Assembly: GCA_012837155.1 (NCBI GenBank)
Contig: CP051546.1
Coordinates: forward strand, 2,545,699-2,609,698
Reading direction: 5' to 3'
Length of the DNA stretch: 64,000 nt
Origin: Flavobacterium sp.
GTDB taxonomy: Bacteria > Bacteroidota > Bacteroidia > Flavobacteriales > Flavobacteriaceae
The notes beneath the pieces were generated by a model. It did no database searches. It saw only the letters and a list, made by a program, of their open reading frames with translations, and had not been told where the DNA came from. Below are positions 56,606 to 64,000 of this stretch, piece after piece (the first letter of the stretch is position 1; each line of letters starts with the position of its first letter). Position numbers and translations under genes: made by a program.

Positions 56606-58623
56606 CTAATTGTGCTCTAAAAACAACTTCGTCTTTCTTTCTAATTTGTATTTGTTATCTAATTTATCTGAGTGATAGCGTGCTTTTACATTTCCTTTCC
56701 AACCCAAATTAAAATTATCAATCAATTCATCTTTAATTTCTTGATCATAAATTGGACAAGTTACTTCGACTCTTCCGTCGAGGTTTCGGGTCATGAAATC
56801 GGCGGATGAAATATAAACATCTGTTTTTCCGTCATTGCAAAAAATATAAATTCTGGAATGTTCTAAATAATTATCTACAATACTTATGGCTTCAATATTT
56901 TCGCTCATCCCAGGAACTCCGGGAATTAAGGAGCATATTCCTCTTACTTCTAATTGAATTTTTACGCCTGCATTACTGGCATCATATAATTTATCGATAC
57001 TATCAAAATCAGACAAACTATTCATTTTTAGCTTTATAAATGCTTCTTTACCTTCTAATGAATTTGCAATTTCTCTTTCGATTAATTTATAAAATCGAGA
57101 TCGTGTGTAATGTGGCGAAACGATAAGGTGTTTGTATCTATATAATCGATAATTAATTTCAAAAAATTCGAAAATCTTCGAAATATCCTTCAGAATTTGT
57201 TGATGACTCGTAAAAAGAGTAACATCAGTATATATTTTTGCCGTTATCTCATTGAAATTTCCTGTGGAAATAAAGCCGTAACGCTTTGTTTTTCCCTCCT
57301 CGATTCTTTCTATAACACAAACTTTACTGTGTACTTTTAGTCCTTTAATTCCAAAAATAAGTTCAATCCCCTCGGTTTGCATTTGTTCTGCATAAGAAAT
57401 GTTTGAAGCTTCATCGAAACGAGCTTGTAATTCTATTTGGACAATTACTTTTTTGCCGTTTTTTGCCGCATTAATAAGTGAACTTATGATTTGAGAATTT
57501 TTAGCCAAACGGTATAAGGTAATTTTTATAGAAGTTACCGTAGGATCTAGTGCCGCTTCACGCAAAAATTTCGTGAGATAGGAAAAAGATTGGTAAGGAG
57601 CATTTAATAAATAATCTTTTTTGCTAATTTTCTCTAAGATGCTCCCCTCTAAACTTAATCCTTTGATAGGCAAAGGAACATTCGTTTTGTACAATAAGTC
57701 GAATCGCCCTAAGTTTGGAAAATTCATATAATCCCGCCTATTATGGTACCTGCCACCAGGAATAATACTGTCTTTCGAATAAATTTTCATTTTATCGAGA
57801 AAAAAATCGAGTGTGTCTTTTTCGATTAATTGATCATAAACAAAGCGTACTGGCTCCCCTATTCTTCTATCTTTTACACTTGTAGCAATTTTTTCGAGCA
57901 TACTCTTACTCAAATCACTATCAATATCTAATTGAGCGTCACGGGTAATTTTTATCATGTGTGCCGAGACACTTTTATAATCAAAAATATTAAAAATGCT
58001 TTTTAAATTATGTCGTATTACGTCATCGAGCAGGATGACATATTGCTTTTTATCCGTCGAAGGTAAAACCACGAATCGGTTAATCGTTTTGGGAATTCGA
58101 TCATCGCATAACGAATTTCCGATTTTTTTTTCATGACCAATTTAACTGCTAAATAGCCAATAGAATCCTTTAATATTGGAAATTCGGCAAGATCATTCAA
58201 GATAATCGTGACCAGTTCAGGACTTACTCTTTGAATAAAAAAATCTTTTAAGAAAACTTCCTGTTCCTCCGAAATCTCATTTTCGTGGATAATAAAAATG
58301 TTTTCGCTTTTTAATCTGGTCTCGATAATACTCAGTATTCTTAAGCTTTCGGACTGTTGTTGAATAACAATTTCGATGATATCTTTTAATAATTGATGCG
58401 TCGAAATACCTCCAAGAATCTTTTCGCCTGATATTCCTGATAAGCTCAATCGTCGAATCGCTGCAAACCGAACCCTGAAAAACTCATCTAAATTATTAGA
58501 AAAAATACCCAAAAAACGCAACCTATCTAATAGTGGTACCGATTCATCTGCTGCCTCTTGAAGCACTCTGGCATTAAAGGTTAACCAACTTTTTTCTCTA
58601 TCGATATATTTGTATTTATGCAC
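56606..58623 (-). CDS. ppk: Polyphosphate kinase 1 (one frameshift)
   Basis: It polymerises the ATP gamma-phosphate into polyphosphate. The N domain begins MHKYKYIDREKSWLTFNARV and has LGIFSNNLDEFFRVRFAAI (near residues 40-58). After the shift come the head domain and two phospholipase-D-like domains: ITLYRLAKNSQI, the autophosphorylated His in GLKVHSKVCVIER, TGNFNEITAKIYTDV, and EVRGICSLIPGVPG with NVLEHSRIY-like NYLEHSRIYIF. The frame breaks near 58063-58072; one base restores FPKRLTDRFVVLPSTDKK. Restored length is about 672 residues, normal. The start is GTG, sharing one base with the sixA stop (TAGTG), so the two are translationally coupled. Confidence 0.92.
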
Positions 58624-59114
58624 TATGACTCTATTAAATTTTTAGGAAATATCATTTTATTGATTTTACCGTTTTTAATTTTTTCCCAGCTATTGGTATC
58701 AAATTGCATGGAAACAAATCCAGATGTAGGAACATTATCAATAAAAACGTCTCCAAATTTATTAACAAAATTTGTAATGGCACCATTATGTCCAAAAAGA
58801 ATAACATTTTCGAAATCATTACTAAATGATTTAATCAACTTTTCTAATTTCTTTTCGTCAAAAGTATAAAGTGCCTCTTTAATAACAATGCTTTCCATAG
58901 GATATGAACTATTTTGAGCAAAGATTAGAGCCGTTTCTTGAGCTCTTTTTGCTGGACTTGTCCATATTACATAAGTCGAGGGGAGAAACTTAACACAACT
59001 AACAGCCACCAAATGCGCCTCATGTATTCCTCTTTGATCTAATGAACGATCAATATCTTTTAAAGGCGCATCCCAACTGGACTTCGCATGCCGAATTAAT
59101 ATTAGATTTTTCAT
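58623..59114 (-). CDS. sixA: SixA-type histidine phosphatase
   Basis: A 163-residue histidine phosphatase. The catalytic motif LILIRHAKSSWDAP (His near residue 8), DIDRSLDQRGIHEA, the second Arg in WTSPAKRAQETALIF and the second catalytic His in VILFGHNGAITNFVN (near 109) fit the SixA subgroup, whose members remove phosphate from phosphohistidine in signalling proteins. Its stop overlaps the ppk1 GTG by one base, so it opens a sixA-ppk1-ppx operon. A role in controlling the phospho-His of Ppk1 is conceivable but only inferred from position. Confidence 0.88.
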   Translation of the reverse strand: MKNLILIRHAKSSWDAPLKDIDRSLDQRGIHEAHLVAVSCVKFLPSTYVIWTSPAKRAQETALIFAQNSSYPMESIVIKEALYTFDEKKLEKLIKSFSNDFENVILFGHNGAITNFVNKFGDVFIDNVPTSGFVSMQFDTNSWEKIKNGKINKMIFPKNLIES

Positions 59115-59974
59115 GTATAAAAACGGATTAAAATTAACTTGATTAGAGAACTAAATAAATCAAAAGTTTAAATGTCATAAAGTCAAACGGATCGACAGCA
59201 ACAAAAACAATTCATAATCAATGATTTATGTTTTTTTTATCCGACTTCAAAATACTATATTACACCATACCCACTACTTATTGAGTAATGACTAAAATTT
59301 AATGTCCTATTTTATTGCGGCCCTGCCTTTAAAATCTTTTTAATCAATGAAATATGTGGCGAAATGACCTTTTATTAACCACTATCGAATTTGATATTAC
59401 GACAATATATCTTTCTAATTGCTTACAAATTACAAAATAGATCTGGAACATCCATATCAATCAAGCGAAAAAAACTTTAGTATACCTTAATTTGATTTTA
59501 GCCAACGATAAGTAAAAGTATTCAAATGTGAGCAACAATTAATTTCAAAACACTAAAAAATTTAAAAAAAGCAAGTCGAATATCAAATTATCAATTCGTT
59601 TTTTGTAGTAATATATTTATAAATAAAAATAAAAATGCATTTTATCTGCTATTTTTGCCTTTTATCGATATTTTTTATAAAAATATGAATTTTTTAAATT
59701 AGTTTTGGATAACGAAATTATTCTGATAAATGAAATTTAGAAAAGCACAGCTCAAAAACAGGATTATTTTATATAAGAAAAGTAGGTTAAAATAAATATT
59801 AAAAAATAATGCCTCATAAAAACTGCAAGAATAAGATAAAAACGTCACTTCAACGAGTTTTTTGGCTGTTTGTGGAAAAAAATAATCATTATGAAGCAAT
59901 GTAACTAATTTAGCTTAACCATTTAATTTGTTAAAAAACGAAATGATATAGAACAAATATAGAATCTCTTAAAT
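59115..59974. other. 860-bp AT-rich region without genes
   Basis: No convincing gene is seen. The left part (59173-59400) holds a diverged member of the dispersed repeat family. The right part is very AT-rich, with only short chance frames on the minus strand. The secreted-protein gene starts at 59975, so its regulatory region must lie here, but I find no exact TAnnTTTG close to the start. Confidence 0.6.
59173..59400. repeat. Dispersed intergenic repeat, diverged copy
   Basis: Starts with TGTCATAAAGTCAAACGGAT (59173-59192). Further on it has GAGTAATGACTAAAATTTAATG (near 59283) and TGTGGCGAAATGACC (near 59353), which correspond to AAGTAATGACTAAAATTTAG and TGTGGCGAAATCTG of the 182-bp units at 54914-55322. 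The order of parts differs by inversion of the first segment. Confidence 0.65.
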
Positions 59975-60559
59975 ATGAAAAATATGAAAACCAAAACTAT
60001 GCTACATAAAATGAATGATTTTTTCATTGCAATCGTATCAGGATTAAACACCTTAACTACTGGAGGATGGCTACTAAAACCAGCCGCTATAACTACTAAA
60101 ATAGCTGTAATTTTAATCATGGTTTTTACTAGCTCAACTGCATTAGCACAGTCTGCATGTCAGGCAGAATTAAAAGTTGAAGAAAATGGAAACATTAGAA
60201 GCACTCCTTTAGAGGGAACGTACTACTCCATGATTATTACAAATACTGGATCTTCGGTTGATACCTTTACGCTAAGCACAGCTAATATTAATAGCACTTG
60301 CGCGAATACCGATGGGAGTAGTACCGCTGGCAACGTGGTTATTAACACCTCTTTTATCGATTCTGATAGAAACGCAATTACTCAAGTAACCGTTAATCCC
60401 TCACAATCCGTAAATTTTTACGTTCACGTAACAGTACCTGTTGGTACAGTTATAAATAAATGGTCCTGCACACAAGTAATAGCCGAATCTAAAACTTGTG
60501 CTAATTATAAAGTCGATACTGTTTTACACACTTTTGTAATTGACCCAAATAAAGACTAA
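59975..60559 (+). CDS. Secreted protein of unknown function, next to the VWA adhesin
   Basis: The 194-residue product has a long N-terminal export signal: a charged and amphipathic stretch of about 38 residues, then a hydrophobic core (KIAVILIMVFTSSTALAQ) with likely cleavage after ALAQ (near residue 59). An alternative start MNDFFIAIVSGL lies 13 codons in. The mature part is beta-rich with regular Thr/Ser/Asn (YYSMIITNTGSSVDTFTLS, VNPSQSVNFYVHVTVPVGT) and four or five Cys; it resembles a single CARDB/DUF11-like immunoglobulin-type domain. It is 50 bases upstream of the VWA adhesin in the same direction and is probably co-expressed and surface-related. Function unknown. Confidence 0.75.
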   Translation: MKNMKTKTMLHKMNDFFIAIVSGLNTLTTGGWLLKPAAITTKIAVILIMVFTSSTALAQSACQAELKVEENGNIRSTPLEGTYYSMIITNTGSSVDTFTLSTANINSTCANTDGSSTAGNVVINTSFIDSDRNAITQVTVNPSQSVNFYVHVTVPVGTVINKWSCTQVIAESKTCANYKVDTVLHTFVIDPNKD

Positions 60560-60609
60560 ACAATTAAAACACATAATTATATCTGGTTATTACCTTAAAA
60601 TAATTTAAA

Positions 60610-63600
60610 ATGAAAAAAATCTTACCCTTTTTAAACAATTGTTTGCAAAGCATAAATAAAGCAACTTTACTTGTTTTATTTGTACTTTATTCTACAATTT
60701 CTTTTGGACAAACAATAGCAACCGCTAAGACCTATACAGCAAACGTTGTTGATTGTTCTAAAATAGATGTAAAAATAGACATCACAGGAGCTAACCCAGC
60801 TAAGAGAAATGCCGATGTAATATTGGTCATTGACGTTTCAGGTAGTATGGCTAACACAATCTCTGGAGATTTAAAAACTTCTATGGATTATGCTAAAGCT
60901 GCTGCCAAAGCATTTATAACAACTGCCGCCGCTTCAAATCCAGCAAATAGAATTGGTATTGTATCCTATACAACTAATGCAAAACTTGAAATTGGGCTAA
61001 CAACATTAAATGCTTCAGGAATAACAAGTTTAAACGCAAAAATAGATGCTCTTGCAGCAACTAATTCTACTAATATTCAAGATGGTATAGTAAAAGCCGA
61101 AACAGAGTTAGAAACCAATGGACAATTTGATTGTGACACCGCAAGAAGCATCGTTTTACTTACTGATGGAGTTGCAAACAGAACTGGTCCAGTTGGAAGC
61201 ACTACTTCTTGCGGCACGGTCAGCACATCAAACACTTGTGTTACGAGTGCTATTGCAGCCGCTAATAACGCAAGAACAACTACAAAATCTTCCATTGTTT
61301 ACAACAATCAGATTTTTGCGGTTGGTCTTTTGGGTGGCGTTTCTGGTAATATAGCAACCGTTGGTGACGATAGATATGTGGCAAAATTTACCTTAGATGG
61401 GATCCAAGGAAGCCCTGCATCAATTACTTTTACAGGTGCTGATTTAACAGGAATATACAATACTATTGCGACACAAATTAATTGGGTAGCACAAAACTTA
61501 ATCGAAAAAGAAACCGTTGCTAGTGGCTTTACCATTAGCAACCTAACGACAACTAAAGGAACAACAACCCAATCAGGACAAGTAATTACCTGGAACAATC
61601 CTTTTCTGAATGCCGAAACTATTACTTTAAAATATACGTTAACCCCTGACGGAACTGTATGTGGAAATCAAACTTTAGGCTCTTCTAGTTATGATTACGG
61701 CAACTCTGTGTGTGTTAATGTAACGAATACACCTATTAACACCCCTAGCTATTTTGTTGCTTGTAAGCCTACTATTACTGGCATATTAACAGGATGTGGA
61801 TCAACAACGCTAACAGCAAATTCTAATGCTGCCTCTCCTACTTATACATGGTATAAAGACAATGTAATAATTCCATTGGCAACATCTTCAACTCTTGTTG
61901 CTACCGCAAGTGGTTCTTATACCGTAAAAGTTAAAAATGGAACAACTAACTGCGAGTTAACTTCTGCTGCCTCAACAGTTACTATTACTCCTAGTCCCTT
62001 ACTCGTTGCGCCAGGAAATGCAACAATTGAAGGATGTGGAACAAGCGCAATAACTGGATTACCATATAGTACAACAGATGCTACTATAACCTTAGCTCAA
62101 TTAACAACAGTTGGAGGATCACTCTCTAATAGTGCTAGTATAGGATCTTTTACTATTTCATATAAGGATACATCGAGCGGAACTTGTCCAACCATAGTAA
62201 CTAGAACCTATAAAGTTACTGCTGGTTGTGGTAATGTTACAGCTACTCAAACTATCTCTATAAAAGACACTACTAAACCTACTGCTTCTAATCCAGCTGC
62301 TATTACACTTACAGGTTGCAACGGAACTTTCCCTGCTGCTAATGTTAGCGTGGTAACAGATGAAGCCGATGCTTGTTCTACTCCTACTGTTACTTTTGTG
62401 AGCGATAGCACACCAAGTATTGTGGGTTGCACAGAAACTACTGTTAGAACTTATAAAGTAACTGATGCATGTGGTAATTCTATCAACGTAACTCAAAACT
62501 TAATTAGAACCGTTGACACTACTAAACCTACTGCTTCTAATCCAGCTGCTATTACGCTTACAGGTTGCAACGGAACTTTCCCTGCTGCTGATGTTAGCGT
62601 GGTAACCGATGAAGCTGATGCTTGTTCTACTCCTACTGTTACTTTTGTGAGCGATAGCGCACCAAGTATTGTGGGTTGCACAGAAACTACTGTTAGAACT
62701 TATAAAGTAACCGATGCATGTGGTAATTTCATCAATGTAACTCAAAACTTAATTAGAACCGTTGACACAACAAATCCAACTGCTTCTAATCCAGCTGCTA
62801 TTACGCTTACAGGTTGCAACGGAACTTTCCCTGCTGCTAATGTTAGCGTGGTAACAGATGAAGCCGATGCCTGCTCTACTCCTACTGTTACTTTTGTGAG
62901 CGATAGCACACCAAGTATCGTGGGCTGCACAGAAACTACAGTTAGAACCTATAAAGTAACCGATGCTTGTGGTAATTTTATCAACGTAACTCAAAACTTA
63001 ATTAGAACAGTTGACACTACCAAACCTACTGCTTCTAATCCAGCGGCTATTACACTTACAGGTTGCAATGGAACTTTCCCTGCTGCTAATGTTAGCGTGG
63101 TAACAGATGAAGCCGATGCCTGCTCTACTCCTACTGTTACTTTGTGAGCGATAGCACACCAAGTATCGTGGGCTGCACAGAAACTACAGTTAGAACCTAT
63201 AAAGTAACCGATGCTTGTGGTAATTTTATCAACGTAACTCAAAACTTAATTAGAACAGTTGACACTACCAAACCTACTGCTTCTAATCCAGCGGCTATTA
63301 CACTTACAGGTTGCAACGGAACTTTCCCTGCTGCCGATGTTAGCGTGGTAACCGACGAAACTGATAATTGTTCAACACCAACTGTTACTTTTGTGAGCGA
63401 TAGCACACCAAATATCGTGGGTTGTACAGAAACTACTATTAGAACCTATAAAGTAACCGATGCTTGTGGTAATTTTATCAACGTAACTCAAAACTTAATT
63501 AGAACAGTTGACACTACCAAACCTACTGCTTCTAATCCAGCTGCTATTACGCTTACAGGTTGCAACGGAACTTTCCCTGCTGCTGATGTTAGCGTGGTAA

Positions 63601-64000
63601 CCGATGAAGCTGATGCTTGTTCTACTCCTACTGTTACTTTTGTGAGCGATAGCGCACCAAGTATTGTGGGTTGCACAGAAACTACTGTTAGAACTTATAA
63701 AGTAACCGATGCATGTGGTAATTTCATCAATGTAACTCAAAACTTAATTAGAACCGTTGACACAACAAATCCAACTGCTTCTAATCCAGCTGCTATTACG
63801 CTTACAGGTTGCAACGGAACTTTCCCTGCTGCTAATGTTAGCGTGGTAACAGATGAAGCCGATGCCTGCTCTACTCCTACTGTTACTTTTGTGAGCGATA
63901 GCACACCAAGTATCGTGGGCTGCACAGAAACTACAGTTAGAACCTATAAAGTAACCGATGCTTGTGGTAATTTTATCAACGTAACTCAAAACTTAATTAG
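60610..64000 (+). CDS. VWA-domain surface adhesin with 83-residue repeats, runs off the window (one frameshift)
   Basis: A large secreted adhesin-like protein. The signal peptide ends near residue 34 (VLYSTISFGQ). A von Willebrand A domain follows (about 72-300) with MIDAS motif VILVIDVSGSMANT and later SIVLLTDGVANRTG. Then come an Ig/PKD-like domain with CGSTTLTANSNAASPTYTWYKDN (near 395-455), another domain, and from about residue 552 repeats of 83 residues. Each repeat has the order PTASNPAAITLTGCNGTFPA, VTDEADACSTPTVTFVSDS, GCTETTVRTYKVTDACGN and conserved Cys, like HYR-type repeats. A missing T at 63141-63143 creates a stop at 63147; the next repeats continue in the other frame to base 64000. 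Such proteins usually end in a type IX secretion sorting domain, which would lie beyond the window. Confidence 0.87.
62512..64000 (+). repeat. 249-bp tandem repeats inside the adhesin gene
   Basis: Units begin with GTTGACAC at 62512, 62761, 63010, 63258, 63507 and 63756; the period is 249 except for 248 in the third listed unit, where one T is missing. A partial, more diverged unit precedes at about 62264. The units at 62512 and 62761 recur almost exactly as those at 63507 and 63756, so a higher-order period of 995 bases is present. Confidence 0.93.

Noticed and set aside
59699-59899. Minus-strand open frame of 66 codons in the AT-rich region
   Set aside because: Composition is Phe/Leu/Asn-rich as expected by chance in AT-rich DNA, with no promoter or conserved pattern.
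62158-63989. Many minus-strand open frames of about 60-110 codons repeating across the adhesin
   Set aside because: They recur with the 249-bp period and are only the reverse frames of the repeat units; Ser/Cys-rich and with no start signals.
62264-64000. CRISPR-like direct repeats
   Set aside because: Units are 249 bp with no spacers and encode a protein repeat; no cas genes are present in the window.

Overview
The window looks like chromosomal DNA of a Flavobacterium-like member of the Flavobacteriaceae (Bacteroidota). Four things point there: low GC, many exact matches to the Bacteroidota -7 promoter element TAnnTTTG with few Shine-Dalgarno sites, flavobacterial gene pairs (TonB receptor + DUF4249 lipoprotein, DUF3822 + rsmD, speA + deoxyhypusine-synthase-like gene), and typical secreted proteins. 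No database search was possible, so genus level is an inference.

Layout. 1-5 kb: an ISL3 transposase running off the left edge, a truncated ISAs1 transposase with a 41-bp repeat, a secreted protein gene, and an IS630 element inserted at its last codon. 5-13 kb: isocitrate dehydrogenase, a TonB receptor/DUF4249 pair, a second complete IS630 element, thiN and rlmF. 13.3-26.5 kb: korAB (2-oxoacid:ferredoxin oxidoreductase) followed by nuoABCDHIJKLMN. NuoE, NuoF and NuoG, the NADH-oxidising module, are absent, which suggests that reduced ferredoxin from KorAB may feed this complex I. 26.5-28.3 kb: M28 peptidase, relics of an IS4-type transposase and an integrase, tRNA-Val. 28.4-36.8 kb: ABC exporter, dnaX, RNase P RNA between repeat elements, rsmD, DUF3822, a RecD-like helicase and a ygiD-type dioxygenase.

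36.8-42.5 kb is an accessory, defence-like stretch: a YoeB-type toxin-antitoxin pair flanked by a second, synonymously diverged copy of the ygiD 3' end; an Mrr-type restriction enzyme; kdsB; and a tail-to-tail restriction-modification pair. Its C5-methyltransferase carries an integrase-type Arm domain at the N-terminus and a large insertion between motifs VI and VIII. 42.6-46 kb: K+ channel, an XRE regulator divergent from an M14 peptidase with five TTTAC-N4-GTAAA sites between them, and an Lrp regulator. 46-59 kb: ppc, DinB-like protein, a polyamine cluster (speA, DHS-like), aroB, proline dehydrogenase, a 182-bp tandem repeat belonging to a dispersed intergenic family, and a polyphosphate cluster (sixA-ppk1-ppx). 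60-64 kb: a secreted protein and a large von Willebrand A adhesin with 249-bp repeats that runs off the right edge.

Caution: about 25 genes, including essential ones (nuoD/H/J/M/N, dnaX, kdsB, icd), carry single-base frameshifts, mostly in homopolymers. I read these as sequencing or assembly errors and annotate each such gene as one unit across its frameshift.
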